Made by a program: the position numbers and the translations under genes
Shown: one piece after another, positions 11,980 through 25,409 of the stretch
Layout: every line of letters starts with the position of its first letter
How positions within the stretch are numbered: position 1 is the stretch's first letter
NCBI GenBank assembly: GCA_034766995.1
Contig: CM068316.1
Span: 30,297,295 to 30,361,294 of the forward strand
Reading direction: 5' to 3'
DNA from: Acanthacorydalis orientalis
Lineage: Eukaryota; Arthropoda; Insecta; Megaloptera; Corydalidae
Length of the DNA stretch: 64,000 bases
The notes under the pieces: model-generated
What the model saw: only the letters and a program-made list of their open reading frames with translations
What the model was told of the DNA's origin: nothing
The model's database searches: none

Positions 11980-13765
11980 AAATAAACTTTATTTTTCATC
12001 ACCATAAAACTATATCAAATAAACCTAGCGATATAAAATTGTCATTAACAACTATAAAAGTCTCTGACAAAATTTGAACATTTTTAACAAAAATGTATCA
12101 AGAAGAACGTAAAAAATGGCACAATTTCACATAATTTATATTTTTTCCGATAAAAATCAATTAAATATCATTTAATCAATATTTCAGTATTTATTAATTT
12201 GATTAAATTTTGCTATGCTCGCTAATGCTCTAAAGATATAATCTGGATATGGAATGTGCATGTATAACAATTAAAATGGTCTATGATTAATTATTAATCA
12301 TATTTATTTTTTCGATAAGAAAAAGTTTTATTGTTTATAGAAGCAAATTGTATTTGCGTGAGTTTGGCTACAGTGTTAAAAATTATAATTGATTCATTAC
12401 TGATATCTTTCTCTGAATAAATTAAGATAAGTGTTACAGATATTATGATTACTTCCTATTCAGTAAAATAAATTAGCAGCTAAAGAATAAATTTTACAAG
12501 AAATTAATGGGCACGTAAAAAGGCACAGTTTTAAAATAACTTACAATATAATAACAAAAATAATATAACTTTAACTAAATACATAATATCAATTATGAGT
12601 AGACAAGAAGAACGAACAGGTAAAAATATACATGCAATTAAACCAACCACTAAAGTAAATAAAACAGTATATCTACTTTGTTACATGAACTATCCTCAAA
12701 TATAGAGCATATCTAGACAGGCTATTCACAATGCAGCTGCTTAAGAAATAAGTGCATAATCAAAAGATGACTACCATATACGAGTAATTCTCCAATTAAA
12801 ACAAGGTATATTTGATTATCATTTTTTTGTACATTGAAGGTAATACCAAATTAAAAATGGCTTCCAGAATGAATAAACCAAACAGGCATGTTTATACTGT
12901 TTGAAATTAATGTTCATATACATAAATAAATAAATATAGAATTAATGTTAGGTAAATGAATATTATATAAATATATTATTATGTAAATTCAATCACAATT
13001 CACTAACCACTATGAAAGATATAAATTAATACACAAACTACTCTTAAGTAACGTATTTTCAATACAAACAATTTCCAAATCATTATATATATAAAGCATT
13101 GATTACTTTTCTTTGAAGATAGATTCTGAATATATTTATATTTTCAGTAACACAATATAAATATATAAATCGTATTTTTGACATTATTTTAATTAATGTA
13201 ACTTTCATGAAAATTCTGAATAGCTTTTGAATACTTAGAAATTATTAGTTCATATATATATATATATATAAATATAAGGGTTACCAACAATGTCATTTTC
13301 GCCTGAAGACTCCAGGTTGAGTGACATTTATCGAATCTCCAGTTGTACTGGTAATTTCATTAAGAATGAGGAATGTAATAAATATTATCTTGCAATCTTA
13401 AAAAAACAGTATGTTTATTAAGTACTAAGTGTACCTGTTACAACGCATTTGTAGAATGCATTGTTTCAATAATGGAATCAACTTGGAGAAATGATAGAAA
13501 TAGAACCTAAGTGGAGCTCGTTAAGGAAGAGTTAAGCATTCGAATTCATTTTGATATCAATTGCAAAAGTTTTTATTTTTATTTAAATAAACCTGAACAC
13601 AAGAAATTATTGGACACCGCAATCAAAAAAACATGTTTTTAGAAAATAAGCATTATAATAATTAAAACCATATGTTATTTTATTATTTTGTTAAATAACT
13701 GAATTTATGTTTTCTTGGACATAATTTTGCTACTTCTCCAGGAGTGTACTGGTCAAATATTGGTA
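11980..13765. other. gene-free intron-like stretch
   Basis: AT-rich with a slightly less AT-rich patch at about 13290-13520 that has no open frame on either strand. No element ends were recognised. Confidence 0.45.
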
Positions 13766-13766
13766 A

Positions 13767-13768
<2 letters not shown>

Positions 13769-13827
<59 letters not shown>
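13769..13827. repeat. (TA)n microsatellite
   Basis: Nearly pure TA dinucleotides. Confidence 0.95.
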
Positions 13828-13829
<2 letters not shown>

Positions 13830-14072
13830 CATATATGGTTATTTTATGATGCGTAAAAAGGAAATATTTCATAAATTTATTAAATGTTTGAAATTTATAT
13901 ATTCAATATTTATTATAATTCTTAAAAATTATATTTATACACTTGGTAAAAGAAGAATATATAATAATTCATGTCGACAATTTTATTATTATTTTTTATA
14001 GAAAGTAATTATTTTACAAATAATTATATAGCAAACATTTATAAAAAAAATAATGTTAGCATATACCTCCTG

Positions 14073-14108
<36 letters not shown>

Positions 14109-14410
14109 TCAGTGATCAAAAACTAAAACTCACATTACAATTAATCACGTCGTAGGTGGGTTGTTTTACGTTTTTTCATACGAATTGTTTCCATCAAGGT
14201 TCAGCAATATATACAATGTGAAGCTAAGTACTTCCATATAAGAGAATCACGTAGCTGGAACGTTTGTTAGGTTGTCAGTTGTTAACGGATGGACATAAAC
14301 GATACAATGTTTCACTATAACTATTAGAATTAATAGTATCTTCAAGTTCATGCTTTTGAAAATCTATCGTTGGTAATTCGTGTGAAAGAATTTAATGTTT
14401 TCTCTTTATT
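13830..14410. other. gene-free stretch
   Basis: Short frames only. A less AT-rich patch at 14140-14350 shows no recognisable coding sequence. Confidence 0.4.
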
Positions 14411-14417
14411 TATTGTT

Positions 14418-14419
<2 letters not shown>

Positions 14420-14457
<38 letters not shown>

Positions 14458-14512
14458 AAATATATGTATTTATATATATATATATACAAATATGTATAAA
14501 TATATGTATTTA

Positions 14513-14548
<36 letters not shown>

Positions 14549-14573
14549 CATATATTCACATATATATATATAT

Positions 14574-14630
<57 letters not shown>

Positions 14631-14642
14631 CATACATACATT
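14420..14642. repeat. (TA)n array with repeated 42-base units
   Basis: TA repeats in which the block GTATAAATATATGTATTT occurs twice in tandem (about 14454 and 14494), so part of the array has itself been duplicated. Confidence 0.9.
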
Positions 14643-14649
14643 TTTCTAT

Positions 14650-16134
14650 CATATTTTTAAATTGTTTAACAAGTAATCTTTTCGTAAAATATTTTTTTCC
14701 ATACATTGTTTTTAAACATTCTAACTTCACTATGCTGGGTTGTTAGAAATATAATATAGACAAATATGAACATAGTTTAATCAATAGTCATGATATACCG
14801 CAATGATATGTTGTTCATATATTTAGAACTAAAAACATTAACAATTAATTAAGAGTTAACTATTCACAGAGAATTATTCGCATTAACGGGAAAAATCTTT
14901 TATAAATAAATCCTTGAATAGTAATTTACATTCAAAATAAACACTTTCCATAAATCAAGTTTGTTTAATTTTGCATTTGAAATTCAATTTTAATTAAAAG
15001 GGTACATTGTCTTTAAATTAAATTTTATTTTGTTATTTAATATTATATTTATAAGTTTATTATATAATATCTAGAAGAATCTTATCAAACTGCATATGAT
15101 CCAGATATAGCTCCATCATTATCATTTCTTTTGATTATTAGAAAACCATATCTATGGAAAAATTGTATATATGAAGACTATAAAAAGTACATGGTTTTGT
15201 TCTTCGATAATAGGTTTACCAATTTTGTCAGTAGAAGTATTGTATATGAGCGCTGATAGAAATTTATGTCGTTATACATAATTATATACTATTTATAGAA
15301 AACAATAAAAATTAGTTATTTGATTAATTAAACACAAAACCAAGTATTTCTATAAGAACACATCGAACAAAATTTCTTTAATCACTAAATATTAATTTTG
15401 ACATAAAGTATATGAAATATATTAAGCAAATAAAATACATCAAATTAATAAATATATTCATCATTTAGTGTTTCAGCAATATTTTCTATTTTTCCTGAGT
15501 TTGTTTCATTTGTACAGTCAAAAATTAACTTATGATTAATGTAAAGTAAGCAAAAAACTTTAGTATTTATTTTCATATCTATTTTTCTAGTAATACGGAG
15601 ATTTACATTTAATTATTTATAAATTATGAATACATTAATGTTCTAAAACCTGTAATATCTTAATTTTTATACTGAACAGATTTTTTTTAAAAAAAATAGT
15701 TTTCACATTCTTGATTAGTTTTGAAATATTGTCATTCTTTAAGAATCGTTAAATTTTTAATTAATTTGAATTAGTTTTCAAAATAGATTAATAAATTTAT
15801 GATTTTTTAATCGGTTCTCAGTTTAACATTTTTGTTATTCTGTGTTTAAATCGAACCATATTAATATATAATGATAATTCAACATTGAAATTTAAACAAA
15901 AGTTAATTAAGAATGTATCGAAAATACTATATCACATAAAAACATCTAAAATTTGAAATTTCTGATTATGTGCATTTTGTAAATATTAAAATAATTTATA
16001 TTGAGATAATAATTCCTCAATGAAAAAATTTAAATTAACAATATTGTCTAATGTTTAATACAACTTTCCCATATTTGCAATAAATTTAATTTAAAATTTT
16101 AAACACAATGTGTGTGTGGTTACGTTTACTTTTA

Positions 16135-16169
<35 letters not shown>

Positions 16170-16869
16170 TGTGTATTTGTGAATAATAAAATATAAATTA
16201 ATACTATGTCTACTTGTTCCTTAGTAGAATATATTATCATATGATAATATTTACAATTTTAATGTAAAACTTATATGAGCATCTTTTATAAATATCAAGA
16301 TAGCACGGTAAACGGTAATATATTTCTTCCAGGATGGAATATTTATCATGAATATTAAACAGAAGAGGATATGAGAAATCTCTCATTTTCACTCCGAACG
16401 TTCACAAGAGAGTTGCAATTATGAAAATCATTAATGAGGATATTGAAAATGGAAACAGATGTATATTAGAGCGGCAATAATTTTATTTTTAAGGATATAA
16501 CACTATCATATAGCTAATTTTTGCATAAAATTGAACATATATATATAAAATATTTTTTTCTGTAAAATATGAACAATAAAAATTTTGAATATCCAAAGTT
16601 TAGAATACATCGGCATCCATATAAAAACAATTCTTTACTATCCAATAAATAAAATTGAAAAAATTTTTTTATTAGAGATAATTTAGAATTCAGTAAAAAA
16701 AGAATCATAAGTATTTAAGTCATATTTTTAGCAATGAAATGTTTATATGTAATAAAATTAAAATTCAAGCATTCATTTCGACATTATAATAATTGAGATA
16801 CTCAAATCTAAACATTTTATCAAATTTTATAGTAAAATTAATAACAGGTTGTTGGAAATTTCACATATA

Positions 16870-16919
<50 letters not shown>

Positions 16920-17080
16920 TGTTACATGAATTATTTTGATAAATAATCCACAGACTATTAATTTATAATATTAATAAAAATGCATTTTTCAGTTGTTTAT
17001 TCATTTTTTATATTATTCATTTAGGAACTCTCCTTTTCGTGTATAAAAAAATTTGAAATATGAATTTAAAGATGAAATAC
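14650..17080. other. gene-free intron-like stretch
   Basis: About 2.4 kb of AT-rich DNA without supportable genes or transposon ends. It includes TA tracts at 16137-16167 and 16865-16915. Confidence 0.5.
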
Positions 17081-17083
17081 ATA

Positions 17084-17104
17084 TTAACCCATTCATTACC
17101 GAGA
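17084..17104 (+). other. possible piggyBac-type left end
   Basis: TTAACCCATTCATTACCGAG has the TTAA-CCC start of piggyBac ends and shares its first 11 bases with the reverse complement of the end at 38876-38886. No matching right end was found nearby. Confidence 0.35.
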
Positions 17105-17109
17105 AAATA

Positions 17110-19655
17110 ATATTAGCATATCTGTTGCTTTGGGTTCCAAAAATTTTAAAGAAAACGAAATTTCTTATAATTTAATATTAATTAGTTGCAGATGTAATCT
17201 TTGAGTGGTATTTATAATGATTTGAAGGAAAAAAACATACAAGATACCTCGCAGTCGGCTCTACCGATTAAAATTTGTATACTGAGGACCGACTTTGAGA
17301 TATCTCATAATGTTTATTTTAGAAGAAATATTTAACTGTTCATGTTTTTTTATAATATTGTTCAGTTTTTTATCTTCAAAATATTCTTTGTGTTTTACAA
17401 AATTTCTAGACTCATCATTTTGATTCTATTTTGACTCTTTTTTATAATATAATTGTCTCATATTTTCTAGAAAATTATCTCTCACGGTTATCACTTCTAT
17501 AAGGGTCACATTTTTTATCAAGTACTGTTCTATTTAAAAATGATTATCAGATTTCTTGACAATTCATAGTTATTTACTTGTTTTAAATAATTTTTCCTAA
17601 TATAAGATATTAATCTGGTTTAAAAAAAATGTATGTTATATAAATGCTTTAACAAACTACTGCCAATTGATATGCATGAGAAAATATTCTGCATTGAAAA
17701 TATTGGTAGGTGTTTCAATTTGGACTGAGATACTTTCAACCAGCTTTTAATTAACAGTGGTTCGTCAAATCTATATTATAATCTGAATGTATTTTATCAA
17801 TAACTTACACGTCAATCCTGGAATTTTAAATCAATATTTTCTTTTATTCATATCCTTTCTTAACATTTTCTGAATAATTCGTGTAATTATAGTACTAAAT
17901 AACAATTATTAGTATATTAAATTTGAATTATTAAATCAATTCTATATTCCTTACAATTTCATATTTTTTACAGATTCTAAAAATAAAATTTGATAATTTA
18001 AATCTATTCATGGATAAATAAATTATATTCGATTAATATTTAATATAGATTCTTCATAATATATGAAAATAACTGTTTCATAATAAATTAAAATAGCTTT
18101 TATAAACAAAATTGATTTTACTTATGTCTTTTTATATTTTATTAAGAAATAAGATGTATAATATTTAATTACTTTTAATAATTATAAATAATAAAAATAA
18201 ATTCCAGAGATAGAAAACAATAATTACTCATAACATCTATTAAAGTAATTCATTTCAAGTAAGTAAAATAATGTTTTTATACGTAAGTACTTGAAAATCT
18301 TGACAACTTTCAAGACACTTTAGTAATTTTAAAAAAATTGTTAACATATTTTTTATATCTATAAATATCTTTGGATAAAACATTTTTTGTTTATCAATAA
18401 ATATATTTCAACTATCGCATTACACATAGTTCTCTCTTATTGTTCTGTAACATTTAAAATTTAAAGCTGTACTTTTCCCATGACATTGAAAGCGGTATTT
18501 TGTATAAAAAAGGTTACAATGAAAATTGTGTTTAGCTACGGTCATCGATTTTAATGATAATTTAGTGGACTGAAAAGCATAATAAACCAACCAGTATATC
18601 TTAACTAAGTACAATTTTTTTTATAAGTTTATAAACTTGTAATTTATACGTTTTTGTTTTGAATTTCAATTATATATGTATTATTATCCAATGAGAATTT
18701 TTGAGAATGTTTAAAAAATTGAAAAGAAAGAATGACTTGCTGAAAAGTATATTCCGTATAATATACTTTGTAAATTCAATAAAAATAAAAAAAATAGTTA
18801 AGTGAAAAAAATGAAAATTTAACAACGATCTGAATGGTAAAATAGAACAATAACTTAAAAAAATGACCGTTGTAAAAAAAGTCAGCGGATAAAACACATT
18901 TAGGTTACTGTATTGATTTAAAAAATGCTTATGTATTATCATTTTATACAAAATCATTAACTAATTTATGTAAATTTTAAATAATTAATAAATAATGTTA
19001 TATATATATATATATATATAATATGAATTTTTATTACTGAATTCAAGGAGAAAATATTTGCAAAATCATTAATAATAAATGTCCAAACTAAAAACAAATA
19101 GTTGTATCCTAATTGTATTAATATAAATTGATTAAAGAGGTTTTATAAAAAAAAATTAACATAAAAGAGAAGATTAGTAAAAAGACAATTGTTAAAAATT
19201 GAAATTTTAAGGAATTAAAAAAATATATATTGCATTGAAGATATTTTTATTAACAATATAATTATTAAAAGTGCTTAAGGGCTCATTAAAACCATTAGAA
19301 AGTATTCAAAAGATAGAATATTATTTGAAGTTTTAAAACTTTAATTAATTATTAAATGTTGATTACAATAAGTTAATTTGGCGTTATGTTTTAAAAACTC
19401 TTACATATGATGGAAGAACAAATGATTTATTAATTTTAAAAGTTAGATTTTATTCACTTGTATTTTAAAGTCCAGAAATTTTACCAAATCCTCTAATTAA
19501 AGAAAATATTAAAATTACTTATGAGGTCATTCCAAACAAATAAATACAAATAAATTTCAAATAGTGAAAAAATATAAATTTTAAGAAAATATATTAAATA
19601 ACTGAAAATCACTACATGTTCATATTTGAATAATTAATCATAAATTACTTTGCTA
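17110..19655. other. gene-free intron-like stretch
   Basis: Very AT-rich DNA with many short frames of random composition. No gene, element or structured repeat seen apart from a TA tract at about 19000. Confidence 0.5.
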
Positions 19656-19661
19656 AATGCG

Positions 19662-19732
<71 letters not shown>

Positions 19733-19963
19733 TTCGATAAAAAACACTTTAAAATAAATTCTATTAATAAAAAAAGAAGAATTAAATTTCAATACAATTA
19801 GCAAATATATTATGAAGATAAATGGTTAAAAAATAAATATGAAACTAATTAAGTATTTTGTTCTTCAGGATTACGTTTATTCTAAAAATTGCAGATACCT
19901 ATTTTATTTTCCATTCTTTCTCTCTCTCTCTCTCTTCCTCTCTCTATATATATATATATCTAA

Positions 19964-19997
<34 letters not shown>

Positions 19998-19998
19998 A
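19662..19998. repeat. two TA arrays, one headed by (TC)n
   Basis: TA repeats at 19662-19728, and a second block at 19916-19998 that goes from TCTCTCTC to TATATATA with GTGTGTG inside. Confidence 0.9.
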
Positions 19999-20112
19999 TA
20001 ATTTATAGCAACTTAAAAACGTCACAAATTAATATTATATTATATTATCTCAAAAACATAATAGAAATTGTAATAAATAATAAAAATAAATTGTGTTTAA
20101 ATATTAACTTAC

Positions 20113-20198
20113 CCTATATAATCCATAAATAAGTAAAAAGGATGATATTATACCAAAAATGGCACAAAAGAACAATGTTACAGTGAATATCAACGTGG
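20113..20198 (-). CDS. exon of four-helix membrane protein gene (second helix)
   Basis: Eighty-six bases on the minus strand. The acceptor TATTGTTTTAG is at 20199-20200 and the donor AGG then GTAAGTT lies before 20113. The first two bases complete a threonine codon split with the exon at 22860-22983 (phase 1 to phase 1), then 28 codons follow: TLIFTVTLFFCAIFGIISSF and LLIYGLYR. This is a single strongly hydrophobic helix ending in a basic residue, as expected for a cytosolic turn. Both splice sites are near consensus, and the frame fits on both sides. It is one of the two best-supported host exons in the window. It sits only 340 bases from a mariner insertion. Confidence 0.8.
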
Positions 20199-20199
20199 C

Positions 20200-20538
20200 T
20201 AAAACAATAAAAATATGTAGCAGTTTTATTTTAAACTTTTTAATTAACAAATACTTGAAAAATTTTGTAATTATTTAAAACAACAACATGCATTTACAAA
20301 CGTACGAAACAAAGCAATTACCCACACAAGCATATATATAAATAAGTATAAGTGTATATATATATATATATATATATGTCTACATACATGTATAATATTA
20401 AAATTATTACAACAGTATTTATGAGTAAATTATAGAAAAATAATTAACATTTACCACAGTATTATATTTAATTTACAATTACAAATAATATTGCTTTTAT
20501 CTCTTAAGATCAATACAATATAAAAATGTTATATCTAT
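20200..20538. other. intron sequence between exon and mariner
   Basis: AT-rich with a short TA tract at 20355-20378. Confidence 0.5.
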
Positions 20539-22469
20539 GAGGGCAATTAGAAAAGTTTAAGACCTGACAATGAAAAACTATATCTTTTTTTCAATACAAT
20601 CTTTCTGAAGTTAGACGATCTTTTTCCAGTGATACTCTAGTTCCTTTGTACCATCTTAAAATTCCGATTCTTCAAGGTGCTCAAAATAGTTGTTTACTGC
20701 TTTTAATTCATTATTTGAAGAAAATCGATTACAACCATAGGTTTTTTTTAGATTTGTGACTATATAGACATCAGACAGAGCTAAATCAAGTGAATGTGAC
20801 TAATGGCGTAGAAAATCGTACTTAAATTCGGCAATTTTCGCCTTAGAAAGGACATTTATACAAGCATGTACATTATTCTGAAGAAAAATAATTTTCTTCT
20901 TCAATAAATTCTGTCCTTTTTGGAATTTTTTTGGTTCATTTGATTCAAAAGATAAGTATTGTATTCTTACGTTTTAGATAACCATACAGAATATTATACA
21001 GCATTTAATATCCCAGTAAATAGAAACTACAACTTTTCCTTCAGACAAAATGGTCTTTATCTTTTTTAATAGCCGCAACTATGCTTTTATTGTTATTTTT
21101 ATTACATATTGGTGAATTCAAATTTCATCAGTAATTACAAATCGAGGAAAAAATCAGTCATATTTTTTAACATGATCCAAACCCTAAAAAATTTATTTTC
21201 CATTGAGTTTTACTTAATTGTCAGTAAATACGGCAAACATGTTATCAAAATCTCTTTTATGCCTTATTATTAGATTATGATGTGAAATTCCTTTTCATGT
21301 GAGATGATCATAGCTTATCAATTTTATACACCTTTGATGGTCAATCCTCAAAAATAATATTGTATACCTTATTGATAATTTCTGGAGTCGTTATTCTTTT
21401 TGGAAGACCACTATAGAAGTCGCATTCCAAGTTTGTACAAAAATTGTAAATTCTGTAGACTATTTTTTACAGTTGCTAGTGAAGGTGCATTTAACTCAAC
21501 ACATTCTTCACATGGTTAAAAAATTATGTCAGTGTTAAGGGGACCCGGTAGTCTAGCGGCCTAAAATTTAAGCTATTTTAAAAAAAAAATTTCTATATGA
21601 GGGTAATGAATAATGCTTTCAAATTATTTTACACTTATTTTATTACTAATAAACTACACAAAAATGAAAATAAAGACAAAAAAAAATGTTTTTTTAATTA
21701 GAAAAATGATGCTGAATTCTCACTCTCTAAAAAAATGGAATTGCGTGGTGAATGATGATTTATCTCTCCCTCTGATCTGAAATAAAACAATTGACGAATT
21801 TTTAATTAGTATAAGTATAGCTATCGCAGGAAGTAGAATAAAAAAAAAAATTGACAAAATTGCGCGTAGTCAAAAGTACAAGTTTGAAAACGACCAGTAT
21901 TTTTGAATGTTTTGTTAATAAAAAAAATATAAATATTTTACGGAAACTATTAGTTTTACTTCCAGCGAGAGCTAGAACTATTCAGAATAACATATTAAAA
22001 TTTCAGACAAATCGGTCAAGTAGTTTTTTTTTTCTGGCCCCCGCAAGACGAAAAAAAGTAGTTTCGAGATAAACGCGTTTAAAGTTTCAAGCAAGTATAT
22101 TCTCAAGAAACTGACCTGACCTTCTAATAGGCTGTAGATCCTGAAATACTCTGAATTTCGTCATCAAATTTTAACAGTATATTTTTAAGATACTATACTT
22201 TCGAAAAAAAAATCGATTTTTCGAAAATTCTAGACCACCGGGTCCCCTTAAACCTTTTTTTAACAAAAAAAATATCACCTCACGGTGTTAAATGTTATCT
22301 ATTTTTTTAAAAAATGCATAGATATGACTATTTAAACAGCTGTTTACAACAAACTATTTAATTATTTCACAGTTATTTATAAGACAGATGTAGTAGTAGC
22401 AAGCAGCAAAAATTTTAAACAAAGTACCGAAATCTATATTCTAGATCGCAAACTGTTCAAATTACCCTC
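20539..22469 (-). pseudogene. mariner element interrupted by a nested MITE
   Basis: Terminal inverted repeats GAGGGCAATTAGAAAAGTTT (left) and, reverse-complemented, GAGGGTAATTTGAACAGTTT (right) bound the unit, with TA outside. The minus-strand transposase is decayed. Its C-terminus is readable next to the left end as LEHLEESEF then DGTKELEYHWKKIV and LQKDCIEK, counterparts of the mariner C-terminal signature (GIxKLExRWxKCI-L-GDYVEK). Without the nested insertion the element is about 1.2 kb, the usual mariner length. Its ends resemble those of the mariner at 60972-61984 (GAGGGC...), so the two are probably related lineages. Confidence 0.8.
21539..22247. mobile_element. TTAA-flanked non-autonomous DNA transposon nested in mariner
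   Basis: An 18-base inverted repeat, GGGGACCCGGTAGTCTAG at the left and GGGGACCCGGTGGTCTAG reverse-complemented at the right (one mismatch), is bordered by TTAA at both sides (21535-21538, 22248-22251). The element is about 709 bases. It has no transposase. A frame of 73 codons at 21851-22072 has no recognisable domain. TTAA duplications occur with piggyBac and Sola3-type elements. The terminal GGGGACCC is unlike the usual piggyBac CCC start, so superfamily is open. It inserted after the mariner, giving a relative age. Confidence 0.85.
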
Positions 22470-22741
22470 GTAAATACCAAATAAAAAAATATTTTATTCA
22501 TATTTGCATCTGATAAAAATGTTAAGAAAATAGATTTTACTATTTAATTAGCCATTGTTATGTTTCAATTATCATTTAGCAATATATTATATTCAAATTA
22601 ATGATAAACTATTTCAATATACTATTAATTTGAAACAATTTAAATTATTAATTCTAATTTAATTATTTATAATTCTTGCATCAAAATCAAATATTAGATC
22701 AAAATAATGATAATTTATTATCAAAGCACATGTACGAATAC

Positions 22742-22743
<2 letters not shown>

Positions 22744-22792
<49 letters not shown>

Positions 22793-22808
22793 ATATGTAT
22801 GTATATAT
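22744..22808. repeat. (TA)n microsatellite with GTAT tail
   Basis: TA repeats ending in (GTATGTATAT)n. The exon at 22860 starts about 50 bases later. Confidence 0.95.
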
Positions 22809-22859
22809 GAAGAAAAATACGTTAAATCCGTATAAAAATATTAGAAACTTGATACGTAC

Positions 22860-22983
22860 TTGGAGATATATTGTCTGCTTCAAGTAAACTTTCACTTACT
22901 GGAGATCCATGCCCATTTATTAAGAATGTCCATTCTTCATAAATTTTGACCGAAGTTGCCATTAGAATAAGAATAAAATATCC
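22860..22983 (-). CDS. exon of four-helix membrane protein gene (first helix and lumenal loop)
   Basis: A 124-base exon on the minus strand, acceptor TTTTTATTACAG at 22984-22985, donor GTACGT before 22860. Phase 0 at its start, one base left over at its end. It encodes 41 residues: hydrophobic GYFILILMATSVKIYEEW, then a polar loop TFLINGHGSPVSESLLEADN and ISP. The loop contains an N-glycosylation sequon (NIS), which fits a lumenal or extracellular face between helices one and two. The spare base joins the first two bases of the 20 kb exon to give threonine. Composition is clearly coding compared with the flanking TA arrays. Family placement as DUF4728-like is inference. Confidence 0.78.
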
Positions 22984-23136
22984 CTGTAATAAAAATAACT
23001 ATTGTTTGATTTATGATGTAGGTACTTATATAATAACAACAGTACGTTCATATATCGGAAAAAAATATTTGAGTACTTAAGTTAAGTATTTTACTTTAGT
23101 AATAAGTTTTTCGTTTTTGTATTAAAGTGAAAATTA

Positions 23137-23146
23137 TATATATATA

Positions 23147-23181
<35 letters not shown>
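23137..23181. repeat. (TA)n microsatellite
   Basis: TA repeats with one TTTATA interruption. Confidence 0.95.
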
Positions 23182-23184
<3 letters not shown>

Positions 23185-23380
23185 AAATCTTTGTACATTT
23201 TTTGTAAAATACCGTCAGTACTAGATATGTTTCATTTAATTAAGAAGAAATCTACAAAATAAGAATTTCAGATAATAATAAATGTACAGAATTTTATACT
23301 GTTACACTGTTTCAAAATAGGAAAAAATGACAAAGTTGCTTATTATTTTTAAAGGTGTGTAAAAAAATATACTAGTATTA

Positions 23381-24652
23381 TTAATTTGGTGCAAAAAAAT
23401 TGCGGTTGTTACCTATCGAGCATAAAGACGCATATATCAGTTAAAAAATATTTTTATTAATCATAATAAAGATCATTTGCCGGCACAAATTTCTCCCAAC
23501 GGGATACAAGTTTGTTTATTCCTACAAAAGAGAATTCTGGAGGCCTGAAATTTACGAATTCATTGAAAGCGCTTTGAGCTGATGTTTGATTTTTGAAAAC
23601 CTTATCTCATAGAAAATTACTCAAATCTTTAAAAAAACGATAATCTATCGGAGACAGATCCGGAAAACAAGATGGGCGAGATAAGATTTCATAACTCAGT
23701 TCATTTATTTTTTTTAAAGTCGTTTGTGAGACTTATGATGAGACGTTGTCATGGAGAGGAGTTGGTCCTCTTTGATTGACTAATGCTGACCGTAAACGAT
23801 GCAACTTCTCATGCATTTTTTCAGTTCCCTGGAAATATTTTTCTGCCGTTATTGTTTCACCAGGATTTAAAAAGTTGTAGTGAATGATACCATTTGCCAA
23901 CCACCAAACAGTGGCCATAATATTTTTTTCATGAAGCATCGGTTTAAGAAACTGTTTTGATGCTTCTCATAGATCTAACCACTGTTATTAACTATTAGAA
24001 TTTAGTAGAGAATCTACTTTTCATCAGATGCAACAATGCTATCAAGAAAGGGATCATTTTTGTTACGCAAAAGAAGCGCAGAGCAGACTTATCAGATCTA
24101 TCACCGAATTGATTGATGTTCGTTTAATTCATACGGCACCCATTTATCCTACTTTTTTTAAATTAAGTTCAAATGTTGAATAATCAAGATTGAGTTGTTC
24201 TGCCACCTCTCGAATTATTTTAAGTGGGTCCGCTTCAATAATGTTTCTTAAAACATTATTTTCTATAGGTGAAGGACGTGCACGACCCTCCTCATAATCA
24301 AGGCTTTCGTTTCCATTACGAAATTTTTCGAACCCCTGTTGAGCTGTACGTTCGCTAATTGACTCGTCGCCAAAAACATGTTTGATATTTTGATCAGTTT
24401 CTGTTGCTTGACGTTTCAATTTAAACTCAAACAACAAAATCGCGGGAATTTTCTTTTTTCCATGACTAATTTAAGGCTTATATCCAACAATACTAAAGAA
24501 TGAAGACAATAGATATAAGCTGAAATCAGTAGTGCTAATTTCATTGTTTACAATGATGTATCACAAACTATAACAAAAGATAACAGTGAAATAGAAAACT
24601 GGACGCCAAAACTAAAATGACAAAAACTTCAATTATTTTTGCACCAACCTAA
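23381..24652 (-). pseudogene. full-length Hsmar1-like mariner, inactive
   Basis: About 1.27 kb, the full mariner length, with ends TTTGGTGCAAAAAAATTGCG and, reverse-complemented from the right, TTAGGTTGGTGCAAAAATAA. The minus-strand transposase closely follows the Hsmar1/SETMAR (cecropia) type. Its N-terminal part (24144-24437) has DESISERTAQQGFEKFRNGN and IIEADPLKIIREVAEQLNLD. The middle part (23733-23939) has NPGETITAEKYFQGTEKMHE and ends at LHDN. C-terminal pieces LSPIDYRFFKDLSNFL and VGINKLVSRWEKFV end in NDLYYD. All three catalytic aspartates can be seen (SDEK, LHDN, PIDY), but stops after DEK and after LHDN and frameshifts kill it. It lies in the first intron upstream of the 22.9 kb exon. 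Confidence 0.92.
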
Positions 24653-24832
24653 CATTTTAAAGATTACAAATTTAGTCATTATTATTTTTATGAATAATAA
24701 AGTGTTTCTAGTAATTATGTCACATATATGCTACATCAAATCTAGTAAACATTATTCATCACCACAGTAAGTCTAGGCCTATTCATATATAGACAATATT
24801 TTTGCACACACACACGCTCGCATGCATGCATG

Positions 24833-24835
<3 letters not shown>

Positions 24836-24905
<70 letters not shown>
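24836..24905. repeat. (TA)n microsatellite
   Basis: TA repeats flanked by (CATG)n on the left and GTGTGTG on the right. Confidence 0.95.
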
Positions 24906-24907
<2 letters not shown>

Positions 24908-24909
24908 CG

Positions 24910-25367
24910 GCTTTGTATAGGTTTACGTGTGTATAACTCAATATTTGTTACTTTTAATATATTGGACATTCGACGGGGAAACTTTTCATTCTGCCTATCT
25001 ATACATAAAAAAAATCTGTAAAATTTCAAAAAATGTACAAAAAAATGCACGCAAAATTTTTACGAAAATGTATTGAGATTTTTATAAATGTGAGATTAAA
25101 ATAGAGTCAGTTAAAAATAGTTATATGAATTTTATATCAAATATTTCAGTATAGTGTACAAGTTAAATAAATTAAAGATTTTAAAAAGAAAAACCAAATT
25201 TTATTAATTATTAACAATAAATTACTTTTTAAACAATTTCTTGCCAAATAAATTTAAATCATGCACTACAATGTCAAATTAACAACTATTTGATTAATTA
25301 TATGTACATTTTATTTTTACTACAATATTTTAAGCAAAATTTATAAAATATTAAATGTTTTTTCTAC

Positions 25368-25409
<42 letters not shown>

